Shown here one piece after another: positions 19,946-31,842 of a stretch of DNA of 64,000 nucleotides. The notes under the pieces were generated by a model. It was not told the DNA's origin, did no database searches, and saw nothing but the letters and a program-made list of their open reading frames with translations. Origin of the DNA: Mastigamoeba balamuthi (Eukaryota; Evosea; Mastigamoebida; Mastigamoebidae); the NCBI GenBank assembly GCA_902651635.1, contig CACRSC010000077.1, positions 1 to 64,000 on the forward strand. The letters are read 5' to 3'. The position numbers and the translations under genes were made by a program. How positions within the stretch are numbered: position 1 is the stretch's first letter; every line of letters starts with the position of its first letter.

Positions 19946-22091
19946 CTAGACCTGCTTAGAGCCGCCGCTGCCGCTGCCGTTTCCGCAGCCCGTGGCGAGG
20001 CCCTGCAGCATGATGATGATGCGGGCCTGCATCTGCTGCAGGTAGACAGAGACCATCTGCCTGTGCACGGCCGCGCAGGCCCGTGCGTCCTCCTCGCTCT
20101 GGGCCGCCTGCGCCAGCGAGCTGACGGCGGCCATGTGGCTCAGCACGCCGCCGTTGTCGTTGTCGAGCTGCTGGAAGGCCATCCACAGCAGCACGGCCGG
20201 CTGCTCGGGGGCCGCCAGCCCCAGCGCCAGCGACTCCTGCAGCAGCTCGATCATCCGTAGCGCCCGGCTGTTCTCCGCCCGCAGCTTCTCGATCTCCGCC
20301 AGCATCGACCGCTCGAACTCGAGCCTCTGCCCCTGCTGCTCCAGCTGCTGCTGCTGCTGCTCTGGTTGCTGCTGCTCGGCAGCCGTGCTGGTGGCCTCGG
20401 CGGGGGTCTCGGCCTTGAAGTCGATCGCGGGCGACACCTCAAAAGACGCCTCGCTGGCCAGCGGCGTGGGCGTGGGCGCAGGCGTCTGCCTGCACTGCTG
20501 CTGTGGCGGTGGCGGCGACTGCAGGCCGGCCTGTGCCCGAGAGAGAGAGAGAGCGAGCGATGGGTGGCCGTTGGTGTCCGTCCACGGAGGTCCGAATTTG
20601 CAACGCAAAGGGNNNNNNNNNNNNNNNNNNNNNNNNNNNNNNNNNNNNNNNNNNNNNNNNNNNNNNNNNNNNNNNNNNNNNNNNNNNNNNNNNNNNNNNN
20701 NNNNNNNNNNNNNNNNNNNNNNNNNNNNNNNNNNNNNNNNNNNNNNNNNNNNNNNNNNNNNNNNNNNNNNNNNNNNNNNNNNNNNNNNNNNNNNNNNNNN
20801 NNNNNNNNNNNNNNNNNNNNNNNNNNNNNNNNNNNNNNNNNNNNNNNNNNNNNNNNNNNNNNNNNNNNNNNNNNNNNNNNNNNNNNNNNNNNNNNNNNNN
20901 NNNNNNNNNNNNNNNNNNNNNNNNNNNNNCCGTCGTGCCCGAGAGAGAGAGAGAGAGCGAGCGATGGGTGGCCGTTGGTGTCCGTCCACGGAGGTCCGAA
21001 TTTGCAACGCAAAGGGAGGGAGTGCGGGGGGAAACGAAAACGAAATTGGAAGGGGGAAGAGGGAGAGAGGGTGGGCGGTTTACGGGGGCCGAGGGGGCTC
21101 TCTGGGCCACGCGGCTCTGCTTGGGCTTGCGGGGCCGCGACTCGCTCGGCGGCTTCCGGCGCTGGATACAGCGCAGCTGGGCGGCGGTGCTTGCGGGGTT
21201 GAACAGCGGGTGGAAGAAGCAGGCGCCCGTCCTGCTCTCCAGCTTCCGGAACCCGTATATGTTCAGCTGCCTGAACAGGCAACGTTCCATCCCAGAGAGC
21301 GCCCACCGGGACGAAAGTGCCCGCAGAGGCCGGCAAGAAAACCGTCAGAGAGGCAAACACTGCTTCCGTAATCGCACGCGCGGGGCGGAAAGCCCCCCCG
21401 GGGGGTTTGTGGGGGGTGGGGGTAGGGGGTGGGGGTAAGGGGTGGTATGTGCGCGGACCTCACGAAGCTGCTGAAGTTGGAGTGCTTGCACATGCGCGGA
21501 AGGATCTCCGCGGCGAACTCGGCCGGCGCAGCTGCGAGGGGGGGGGGTTGGACCCGCCCGAATGGTTGGCGGGGGGATGGGGGGCTGGGCGTCCGGTGTC
21601 CCATCGGGGCCCCCAATTTCACTTTTCCGAAGTGTTCGAAACGCGGACTTGCCGTCCCACCCCGCACGCTCTCACCCAACGACCACACATGCTCGCGGGT
21701 GGAGAGGGGCGGAAAGGGGAGATAGAGAAAGAGAGAGACGGGCGGGTGAGGGGTGGCCCCCTGACGCACTGACGGTGAAGGAGGACGCGTGCTGGTCCGA
21801 CCAGTGCACGAGGGCCCAGTTGGCGTCGTCCGAGAGCATCTCGTACAGCCTCTGCACAAACGGGGCGACGCCGCGGTCGGGCGACGACTGCTGCCGCTGC
21901 CCCTGCTGCTGCTGGGGGCAGAGGCCGCGGGCCCCGGCGGCCGGGGGCGTCGCGTCGAGCGTGGGGCGCCACGACGACGGCCCGTTCTCGTAGTCCGAGT
22001 CGCAATCCGAGTACGCCGATCTCATCGCCCGGTTCGCGTGCTGCTGCTGCTGGGGGGCTGCTGGCGGTGGGTGCTGTGCTGTGGTCTGCAC
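19946..22091 (-). CDS. Heat-shock transcription factor (HSF)
   Basis: Nuclear transcription factor binding heat-shock elements. Exons complement(19946..20530, 21084..21270, 21459..21531, 21770..22091), 388 aa. The HSF DNA-binding domain is split over three exons: VAPFVQRLYEMLSD, NWALVHWSDQHASSFTV, FAAEILPRMCKHSNFSSFVR and QLNIYGFRK (recognition helix and following strand), then FFHPLF and CIQRRK. The last exon has a Gln-rich stretch and a heptad-like coil (LEFERSMLAEIEKLRAEN, RMIELLQESLAL) in the place of HR-A/B, then a Gly/Ser tail. The start MQTTAQHPPP follows a Gln-rich leader; MRSAYSDCDSD downstream is an alternative. Intron 3 contains an assembly gap flanked by a duplicated segment, so an exon could be hidden there. 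Confidence 0.85.
20533..21016. repeat. 80-bp direct repeat on both sides of the N-gap
   Basis: 20533-20612 and 20935-21016 are the same sequence, starting GTGCCCGAGAGAGA and ending GCAACGCAAAGGG, differing by one GA unit (7 versus 8). The unsequenced block lies exactly between them. Either a tandem duplication exists or contig ends were not merged. Both lie inside HSF intron 3. Confidence 0.85.
20613..20929. other. Assembly gap (317 N)
   Basis: A run of N inside HSF intron 3. The identical flanks suggest that the gap may be spurious. Confidence 0.98.
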
Positions 22092-22622
22092 GTCGTCGGG
22101 TTCGCGCTCCGGCTCTGAAGGTTTTCTGCACTGGCGATTTCTGAGAAGCTTCAGAGGGGCGCTGACTGGGCGTGCGCCCCGCCCCCCAACCGCTGCCGGA
22201 GCTGGGATGTCGGCGACTGCCCCATGCGGGCGGGGCGATACATAGAAGCAGCGTCCGCCGCGTTGCGGGGCTCTTTTCGTAACCGGAACGGGGTTCGAGC
22301 CAGTTCTCGGCTGTTGCCCCTTTCGCCAGCCCGGGCCCCGTGCTGCGACCGCCGCGTCCAGCCCCCGCCCCCACGCCGTTCACACGCGCGGAGGCGCGGC
22401 GGAACCGAGGCGCCGGTGCTGGGACTCGGAGCGGAAAATCGAGGAATGGCGAAAGAAACTCGAGGAACAGACAGGATATGGGGCCCTGCTCTATTCTTAG
22501 CAGCTGATGTAAGGTGACGCACATTCCCCTCATTTTTTTTTCTAAGAAGAAGGCCAGAGAGCCGGAAACACTCTGTCACCGAGTCAGTCACACACGGGAA
22601 TTCACACTCTGACAACAGCGCC
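22092..22622. promoter_or_regulatory. Divergent intergenic region, HSF and cyclase A
   Basis: Shared 5' region of the HSF gene (-) and cyclase A (+). It contains a tRNA B-box-like GGGTTCGAGCC (22289-22299), but no cloverleaf could be folded around it. No coding signal. Confidence 0.4.
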
Positions 22623-25600
22623 ATGAACGAGGTCAACAGCGAGCCCTCGGCGTCCTCGAGCTCCAACTCGTTCGCGTCGTCGTCGCTCTGGGGGTCCAAC
22701 GCCGACAAGGGTGCGAGCTACCCACACCACCGCATCTGCTGGCCGCCTTCTCACTACCCCCAGTCGCAGACGACATTATTTCACTCTGCGTTCCTCTTTG
22801 CTTTACATTCCCCCCTGCCAACTTTTGGCCTTCTCTCTCTGCTCCCCCACGCATCCCGATGCGCGTGCAGCGCCACCGACACGCGAGAGCTGCGCACAAC
22901 TGCTCCCACCAGCGCCAGGGGAGTGCGGCAGGGTGGAAAAACTACTGAATAAGAAGTCGTGATGTCTCGCATTTCCTCCCTCTTCGTCTCACTTCCCAAA
23001 GAAGGTCTGCCGCCATTCTTGCCTTTCTGACACGAATTCCTCTTCCACCTTCCTCGAATGTCCAGCGACGTCGACCACCAAGGCCCTATGGTCTTCGATG
23101 CAGCGCATTAGCTACACGTCCAACTGCAGCTTCCCCACCATCGCACAGTACCCAGCATCGGCTACAAGCACTACGTCGGTGAGGTCGTGGTCGACGACGG
23201 CGGGGCACTCGTCGGTCAAGTTCACCAACTACGGCAGGGTCGTGGCCCTCACCCTCGCCCTCGAGCTGCTGCAGCTGGCCCTCGTCCCCCTCGACCTCAT
23301 CCTCGAGTCCACAGCCTCGGGGCCCGGCACGGCGCAACACAGCGTGGCGCGGGGCGTGAGGGCTGCGTGGAGCTTCGGGTCGGACACAGGGGCAGGGGCG
23401 GCGTGGGCAAGTGGGGCGGTGACGCTGGTGGCGTGGGTGGTGCCGTTCGGGTGGGCGATGCACGCGGCGAGCGTTGGGAGCGCGACGGGGGACGTGGCGG
23501 CAGCACGGGTGGTGGCTGTGGGGTCGCTGGCTCTGCGGCTGCTTGTGATGCCCGCCACTGCCACTGCTGCCTGCATGCACGCTCGTGGCAGTGGTATCGA
23601 CCACGCTGCAGCCGTGTTTGCAGAGGTCATTGTGGTGCCGATTGGACTATACAGCTCTATCTTGTACGTTGGCTCTAGAATATACCCTTCTAACCACCAG
23701 TTTCTAGCCACATTGAGTTGCTGCCGAGGATAGGACTGTTTGCACAAGGCAATGGACGGACTACAGCCCTTCTTTTCGGACTTAAATGCACCATTGGGGC
23801 ACTGCAAGCACTCCGGAAAACCAGCGAGATGTGGTACGCCGTCTCGTTGGTGGTCCCGTTTCTTGTGATAGCAATTCTGTGTAAGTTATGGCCAATTCAT
23901 GCCCACCTCACCCTCTACCCCCAGACTGGATTCTTCTCCCATTCTATCGCTGGTGGCTCAGTGCTCTTCACGTGTCTTTTCTCAGTGCCTGTGCTTTTGG
24001 GGCTGTAGTCTGCATTGCCGCTGCCAGCCAGAACCACAGCGTTCCAGCTTTGGTTGTGTTCCTGTCGGGAGTCATTCCCGTCGGCCTCGGAGCAACCGGG
24101 GCAACTGTGCTGAGAGTACGAAGGGCTCAGAGGCTGGCGTACAGGGGGGTGGTGTCTTCCAAGCCATGGGAGGTGGAGGTTGTTGTCCGGCAGTGCTTCC
24201 CGCGTTGCATGGCTACGGGTGATCTCCCTCAGTCGCTTGTGGGCCTTCTCGAAAATGCAAAGCAGAAGTTCCCCAACAACTTTAACGTCTTCCTCGTCTA
24301 TGGCGTTGTCCAGCTGTGGGTGTTCCCAAATTGCACACTGGGCTCTGACGCAGCGGACAGGGAGCTCAATAACGACGCGCGTGGAATGGCAGCAAACATT
24401 AAGGAATCCAAGAGGATGGACCACTGGCCGGATATCGACTTTGTGATCAACAGCTTCCTACAGTACTGCAATGACGCTGCTCGTTCTGCCGGACACGGGT
24501 CAAAGGCGATTGACGCTGCCCTCGAAGTGGCGGACAGGAACATCAAGTACGCAACTTTCAGACACACAATTACCAACAGAAAGGGCGCCACAGAACTGCT
24601 AGAGTCTTTGCAGCGAAGTTCTGGCAGAGGTTACTACAGAGCCGCGGAGACACGATTGACACGGGGTCGATGATGCAACTGGCCGACACGTTCGGGATGT
24701 TCGAGCGGTCGGCATACAACGTGCTAACTGGCCTCCTCTCACGGTTCCCCACGTCCTTCCAGTACGTTCTCCAGTATACACAAGCCACTTCTTACGACTG
24801 CGCACCAGAGTACTTCGAAAGTATGCGAGACACATGGATGAACTCAGGGTTCGCATATTCGTTCAGGGCCCTCGCTTTTTCTGATCACAGTTCAGAACGA
24901 CAAGGAAGCCTCCTCGAGGGCACTACTGTTGGCTGACCAGTGCGAAGAGGACGCGTCCCATAAGTTTGCCAAACAGAACAGGAGCGTTAAGATCTCTGTG
25001 AACACCATCGAGCATCCCAGGCGAGCAAATTCAACCGAAAACAAATCGAGTGACACCTACAACTCAGCTTCCGTGCTGGCGAGGCCAAAGTAGAGGAAGA
25101 GGTGGGAGAGGAGTCAGAAATGGGGCAGTCTTCAACCTCGGGGGTCGCTCGGAGTACCGGTGCCAGCAGCATTAAATCATCCGCATCTGCAGCAAACGAC
25201 GACGTCGCGCACTTGCGAGCAGTGCGCAGCCGCATCGAGTCGATCAGGTACGGCACTGCCCAGAAGCTGCACATGGCCGTAGTCGTCTCACTGCTGCTGG
25301 TGGGCACGTGCCTGACTCTCGAGTACACGTTGAGCCAGCAGAGGGCCGACAAGTTTAGCAACTGCGTGAGGATGATTGACACATCAGTGGGGCTCCGCAT
25401 GAACCTGTACAAGACCCTGATAGAGGTCCGCGGCCTCGACAACGACATGCGCAGCTTCACCACCGCCAAGGTTCTGTCCAGGATCGCCAAAATCAGAAAC
25501 TACTCGCTGGACTTCGAGAGCCGCTTCTCCGAGGCCTTCATCAATTCCGACAACCTGGCCCAGATTGCAGAGTTCTGGACCATGTACCGCCTGCCCATCA

Positions 25601-28238
25601 GGCAATACGTCTCGGGCGAGAACGCCACAGTGTTCGACAGCAGCCGGTTTGTCGACTTGCAGATGCCACTGTGGGACGCCGGAACTTCACTTCTCAACCA
25701 CGTCAGGGACCTCTGCGCGGCCATGGGAAAGGACCCCAACAGCCACAAGTGGTCAGCAGGTGACGGTCTGCGGGCAAACGAGCACTTCCGGTTTATCATG
25801 GACAATGGCCCCGGGTCAATTGCTGAAGCCCTGGCAGCGTCGTATACTGCGTTCCCTGTCGGGATTCGGGATGCTGCCCAGACTGTCTCCTTGATATCAC
25901 TTGTACTGTTCCCCCTGTGCATCGGCATTGGTGTGCTCTCATTTGTTCTGATCAACTGGGCCATAATGAGGAGGATCACGGAAGAACGCGAGGCCGCTGC
26001 TTCTCTGTTCCTTCGTACGCTTCCCTCCCAAAGGCGGATGGGCTCCTCACATAAAAACAGGAGTCCCAAAATCCACTGTAGTCAACGCGTACGAGAAGAT
26101 GTCATTAGGGGACGATGACTGCACACTGATGAAGGAATCAATCGTAAAAGCCAAGTACTTACGATCCACTCAAGCTCTATACTGACAGCCACGCCAGGGC
26201 TCTGTCGACCACTGCCAACTTTAGGCTACGGCTGGCGTTCGTTCTGGTGCTACTGTCTGGCCTCTGCTCTGCTATGTTCGGCATTGTATACTCGTTCTCG
26301 ACGAGTCACTCACAAGACGGCACACTCTACCGGGCTGTGGGTTTGCGACGGAACTCGGTTCTTCAGATAGCGTTCCTCTCACAGGAACTCGGTGTCAACG
26401 ACAGCACAACTGGTCTGTTTGAAGATAAGAGACACCAGTTGAGGGAGGTCACCATTCCATCGCTGCTTCTTCTCGACATGCAGCTGAAATACGGCGACAA
26501 GAAGGCTGGAATCAAGCCCTACGTGAGCTCAAACGAGGGAGTACATGCACTGTGGTATGTTACTCCGTGCCCCGATAACCTGGGGCTGGCCAACTGCAGA
26601 GGTCTCAGTACTCTTTTCCGCACCTTCGTGGACATGACAATCCGATTCGTGAATCTGCCGGCACCGAGGATCTCCATGAGCAATGCAGACCTGACAGAGA
26701 TGATGAAGCTCAGAAAGACAGTCTCCGACTGGATGACAACAGGCCTGTCACTGCTATTCGACCAGGGGGACGGCATGCGCGAGGAAATGCTACAGAGGCT
26801 TGTGATTGTGTACTGGATCTCAGTCGTGAGCTGTGTCGTTTCATATTTCGTGCTGCGGTCAACCATTCTCAAGCTGCAAAGCGAGGTCGAGAGATTCATA
26901 AAAATGCTATTATTCTTGCCAATCAACGTCCTCGACACTGTCAGCAACATCCACGACTTTCTAGAAGCAAACACAGAGCTGACAAAAACCACAATCTCGT
27001 CCAAAGTAATCACAGAAACTGAGAAGGGCTTGACTAAATCTATTGTTCAGGATGTGGAGGAGCAAACCAAGAAAATCCTGGAAGCGTGCGAGGACGCTGT
27101 CATCGTCTGCGACTCCAAGGGATGCCTCCTCATGATAAATCCTGCCGCTGAGCGCCTCACGGGCTTCAGCTCCCAGGACGTCCTGGGCCTCGCAATCACA
27201 GTGGTGCTGCCAAGGGACTTTGAGTGCAACGCACAGGTGCTCAGAGAGATCGAGAGCTCGACAACACAGAGCACAGGCAAGAGGATCTCGTCGCTGGAGG
27301 TGAAGGTGAGCTGCAAGGACGAGACGACGAGGGACGCTCTGCTGTCGATGGGGAAGACGGTGGAGAGGGAGGCGGTGTCGTATGCGCTGTTCCTGCGGGA
27401 CATCTCGCAGCTGAAGCAGAGGCAGGCGGAGCTGAGCGAGAAGCAGGAGGCGGCGGAGAAGCTGCTGTACAACATCCTGCCGCGGACGCTGGTGCACGAG
27501 ATGGCGCAGCGGGGGATCGAGGGGAGGGAGATGACGATGGCGCGGGCGCACGCGGGGGCGACGATCCTGTTCGCGGACATTGTGGACTTCACGCAGCTGA
27601 CGGGGGGGCTGGAGGCGGACGCGGTGGTGCTGGTGCTGAACGGGCTGGTGAGCGAGTGGGACCGGCTGGCGGTGGAGCTGGGGGTGGAGAAGATCAAGAC
27701 CATCGGCTCCTGCTTCATGGCCGCCGCCGGGGTGCCCCAGGAGTTCGCCGAGCACGCCGAGGCCATGATGGAGTTCGCCATCGCCATGCTGTGGGAGACC
27801 AAGGCCCGCAACAAGACCGCCCGCATCCCCCTGTCGATCCGGATCGGGGTCAACACGGGCAAGGTGGTGGCCGGGGTGCTGGGGCTGCACAAGATCGCGT
27901 TTGACCTGTGGGGCGACACGGTCAACGTGGCCGCGCGGATGCAGACGTCGTGCCCGCCCGACCGCATCCAGGTCAGCGAGGCCACCTTCGCAGCGCTGCA
28001 GGGCAAGGGCTACGCCTTCCAGGAGCGCGAGAGGCTGCTGATCAAGGGCAAGGGCGAGATGAACTGCTATGTCCTTGAGCTCCCTGCCCCGCCCGAGCTC
28101 GATGGTGCGGCATCGTTTGGGCCTGATGTTCCAGTGCCAGTGCGTGAAGAGAGTCTCAAGTGGCGCCAGAGGGCCTCTCAGCAAGTTCTGCAACCATCAC
28201 AGACAACTGGATGCGCGACGACCACTTCGACGCAGTGA
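22623..28238 (+). CDS. Receptor-type adenylyl cyclase A (multi-span, PAS, class III cyclase)
   Basis: Exons 22623..22710, 23066..23663, 23708..23880, 23925..24315, 24361..24546, 24603..24761, 24809..24848, 24896..25020, 25068..26014, 26061..26154, 26198..27005, 27051..28238, 1598 aa. In order: Ser-rich N-terminus; about seven membrane spans (residues 60-350); a helical region with FAAKFW, LQSRGDT and LADQCEE resembling ciliate TmcB/TmcC-type proteins; two further extracellular sensor regions, each between spans (about 590-900 and 935-1200); a PAS domain (CEDAVIVCDSKGCLLMINPAAERLTGF); a coil; a class III cyclase core (from about 1370). Adenine-type Lys (EKIKTIG) and Asp (FDLWGDTVN), transition-state Asn/Arg (TVNVAARM) and the first metal Asp (FADIVDFT) are present. 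The second metal Asp is Ser (TIGSC). Intron 8 is GC-AG; intron 11 (45 nt) is in frame and stop-free. Confidence 0.88.
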
Positions 28239-28821
28239 TGTTCTGCTCACGCAGGACTTTTACGAGGAGCGGTTGGATGATTCTCCGTCATCTTATGACA
28301 TCATTTCGCCTGACTAACAAAGAAGCACTCAACAATGTCATGTAACACTCCCAATCTACACACAACGCACAAACACCCACGGACACTTCTCTCATGAAGT
28401 ACACTCCACAACTCACTCAAATGCCTTCGGATTTGATCCAATTCTTGTAACCAACTGCCTGGGGTTTTATAAATGGGACTGGGTGCCTCACATTGCAATG
28501 TGTTCACCAGCTTTCATAAAACGCTCGGTACCGCACGAGCGAGATCTTCCAGTGGGAGATGGTTGGATATCACTCTGAAGGAACGTTCCAGTGGCACGGC
28601 GATATTGGAGGGAGAGAAGATTGTGACGCCAGCAACGGCTCTTTAGTCGTGGCCTGGAGCACACAGGCCTTCCCAGTCAGCACCCCATGCCTTTCTCCCA
28701 CAACAAGAGGTGTATAGCTAGATTTCCCTCCCGACAGAAGCCGTAACACAGTACCTTGCAGGTGTCTGCTTCTGTTGTTCTTTGGAGACAACCTTTGCAC
28801 CTGCGGAGTCATCTGTTGATG
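28239..28821. other. Convergent intergenic region
   Basis: 580 nt between the 3' ends of cyclase A (+) and the ankyrin-like gene (-). AT content is higher than elsewhere. No gene was seen. Confidence 0.4.
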
Positions 28822-30578
28822 TCACAGCAGCCCGTAGTGCTGCACAAGCCACTCAGCGACCTCGCCGCGTGATGCGCGGATCCAGAACTGCACGTTCTCG
28901 AGTTGTAGGTCGTACCGGCAGATGAGGTAGCGCACAACGTCGATGTGTCCGCGCTTGCACGCACTGTACACGTATGACTGTACTTGCTCGCTTACTAACG
29001 CGTATTCCTCGCATAGCCACTCGATGACGCTGGCGTGGCCCACAACGGCTTCCGAGCACATCGAGTCACCCTGGAGAGCTAGAGCAGCCTCGCGGGGAAG
29101 CTCAAAGGTCCGAGCGAGCCATTTTGCGACCGCGAGGTGCCCGCCGGCGCACGCGAGACGGAACGACGCGTAGGAGTCGCCCATCACGTCGGTAGAGCGC
29201 AGCTGGAATCGAGCAGCGACGAAGCGCGCCATCACAATGTGCCCCGCAGAGCACGCGGCCACCAGCGCCGCGGTATTGCGCTCTCTATCATCGGACGACA
29301 GCGAGAAGCGATCAGCGACCCATCTTGCAATGTCGACGTGGCCTCTGGCGGCCGTGATAACGAGGATGTCCTCGCGTGGCGAGCGGACATCGTCGGGCTG
29401 CAGGTCGAAGTGGTCTGCGAGCCACTGCACTACGGCGAGCTGGCCGGCCTGGCAGGCTGCGCGCAGGGGCTTGCACTTGCAACCCCGGAGCTCCACAGAC
29501 GTGAGGGCGAAGCGCTTGGCGTACCACTGGGCCACGGCGAGGTGGCCCTGCTGGCACGTCGCCACAAATGTCGCAAGCGCTCGTGGCCACACGTCGTCCG
29601 TGGTCAGGCTGAACGTGTCGACGAGCCACTGGGCCTCCGCGAGGTGCCCCTCGACACACGCGCTGCACCGGTTATTCAGGGGTCAGCCGAAGGGCATCAG
29701 CCCACACCCAGAGACCCAGTCACGGACTGTGGCTCGTCCCCGCGCTTCAGCTCTCCTGCGTGCATTTGATAGTCACATGCAAAACCCTCTATCATAACTG
29801 AAGGGCCAAATGATCAATTGTGTCACCCCGAACATGGAGAACACAGAGGGCACCTGGACAGGGCCAGACCCTTTTGGTACATGGCGTCCTCCCGTGTCAT
29901 GCCGAGCCTCCCGACAAGCCACACAGCTGTCTGGGCCTTGCCGGCGCAGCACGCAGCGGCCAGGGCGGGCCCGCCGGCGACGGCACGCTGCTGGGGCGTC
30001 GGCTGGGCGCTGGGGGTGGGCAGCCAGAGGCGGAGGAGCTCCTCGGATGCCTCCACGCTGCCAGACGCCACAACAGAACACAGGGACGTGCAGTTGCGCG
30101 CCCAGAAATGCTCTTGCGTTGCCCCTACTCGCTCTCGCGCCCAGCGCACAATTTCCTGTGTTGATTTCACGTTCAATTGCAAGAGATTAGACCATAAGGA
30201 AAACGATAATCCTGTGGCGGGGCACATCCCGATTCCGAGAATTTGCTGGAGTAACGTAACACCGAAACGTACCTTCGATGCCGTCTGGCAAGCAGCGCAG
30301 AGCGTGTCCAGAACGAGGTCGGCGCTGAAGGGCTTCCCGAAGTACCTGCACAGCAGCCACTCGGCGCACGCGATCATGCGCGCCCGCACTGCCTTGTGCA
30401 GCGCACGCCTGGGCTTGCCATCGCAGAGCGACACGACCAGCACGCAGGCGCCTGGCAGCAGCATCGGGCACGCCTCGCCCAGCGCCAGCACGTCGCCCAC
30501 GGCCCGCAGGGCGGGCACCACGTGCAGCGACAGCTGCCACGATGTCACCGCGTGGCAACGCACCTGCTCGGTGTCCAT
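28822..30578 (-). CDS. Divergent ankyrin-repeat protein
   Basis: Exons complement(28822..29662, 29854..30155, 30273..30578), 482 aa. It contains about eight repeats of a form common in amoebal ankyrin-like proteins, for example GHLAVAQWYAKRFAL, QLAVVQWLADHFDL, GHVDIARWVADRFSL, GHIVMARFVAARFQL and GHLAVAKWLARTFEL, each with the W/F-x-x-x-x-F/L helix pattern. The first exon (MDTEQVRCHAVTSW) has no repeat and could hold an adaptor motif. No enzymatic domain; probably a protein-interaction scaffold. Intron 1 (117 nt) is in frame and stop-free, so a retained form would add 39 residues. It sits in opposite orientation between cyclases A and B, which is odd for a recently duplicated array. Confidence 0.75.
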
Positions 30579-31842
30579 GCTCCGAGTGCGCGCTGTCGAC
30601 GTGCCACTACACGTTGACGGGACCACAAATGACCTGCGTGTGCGCGTGGCTCACTGTCAGGAGAGGGGAGGACGTTTTTGATGTGCATTTTCCACGAACT
30701 CGCTGCGGGCGGGATGCGGACAGCCAACTGGCAGGAGAGAAAAAAGGAAGCAATACAGTTGACACGTACCTCGCACACGAACAGAAACAGATGGAGGTCG
30801 GAGACAGAATTGCAACATACGGGCTTCCTTCTTGGTGTCATCTCAGCTTAGGCTTTTGGGAGAGCTGTGATGACATCAAGAAGGAAGCCCGTGGGTGTCC
30901 CAGGCGCACTCCAGCAATGAGATTCACTGGGGAATTTACCTGGATCCACGTAGCTGTGTGAGGGCCAACAGCTAGTCTCTTACTCCTCGTTCTTGCCCGC
31001 TCCAAGCAACAGAACGCGAAACGCACACAGCTGACTGACCAGCTCTCGAAGAAAAGCCAACTGCACCAGCTGACCGTTGCGCACATAAGGGCAGCACAAC
31101 CAGCAGGGAACTGACTTCTCAGCTGTATTCGTCGTTGAGAAGCCACGGAAAATGCTGACTGACGGACCCTTTCCACAGCTGAGGGCTCACGTAACACCTC
31201 AATTGATTAAAAAGCCATATTATATTGCTCGTATGGCGAGGGAAATATTCAGTCTAACAGAACCTCCTTAAGCCCGTGTGGTTCCATACACTTATCCCAT
31301 ACTGCCGTCGCGATCACCGGATGCCCACTATTCCACAAATCAGGGAAGCGGGAGGAAGGTACTGAGCGTTTCAGAAGTCAGACAGTCTTGCGCGAGTGAA
31401 AGCCCCGTCCGATGTCCAGCTCATCTGGTGTCCCATTCTCCGAGTCGTGGCGGGCGTTCCTGCGTTCTGCAGAATACCCCTTCATTTAACAATTCTCCGT
31501 TATCGCCCCCTTCCGAATGCGGAACGGAATATTCGCCCATTTCTGGTTGGGGGTCGAGCCACCAAGGATTCAGCTTCCATGCTTTTCCTTGGCCCGCAAA
31601 ATGTCTGCGCTCCTTCACGAGCGCGTGCACTCTCTCGGTGGCACTCACGCACGGCGGATGCTCCTACTCCAATGATGCCTAGACCGAGGATGGAGCCCGG
31701 GCGTTTCCTTCTGGCAGAAAACAGCAACTCACGGGCATTGGAACGATTTCGCCGGTTCTATAAGTAGCACACAGAAATTCGGGCAGGGAGACGTGATATC
31801 AGTGCACACCTTCACACCATCCCCTCAAGCAGAGCCGATCAC
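30579..31842. other. Divergent intergenic region with long hairpin
   Basis: 1.26 kb between the ankyrin-like gene (-) and cyclase B (+). It holds the inverted repeat at 30819-30892 and a TATA-like TCTATAAGTAG at 31757-31767, 75-85 nt upstream of the cyclase B start codon. No protein-coding signal was recognised. Confidence 0.4.
30819..30892. repeat. 24-bp inverted repeat (long hairpin)
   Basis: The arm ACGGGCTTCCTTCTTGGTGT plus CATC (30819-30842) and its complement at 30869-30892 match at 23 of 24 bases around a 26-nt loop. It is the longest foldback seen in the window. Confidence 0.85.

Noticed and set aside
22270-22330. tRNA gene suggested by GGGTTCGAGCC
   Set aside because: Flanking bases do not form a T-stem or acceptor stem, and no A box lies at the right distance.
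30818-30893. Bacterial-type transcription terminator
   Set aside because: The hairpin is not followed by a T run, lies in a divergent promoter region and the genome is eukaryotic.
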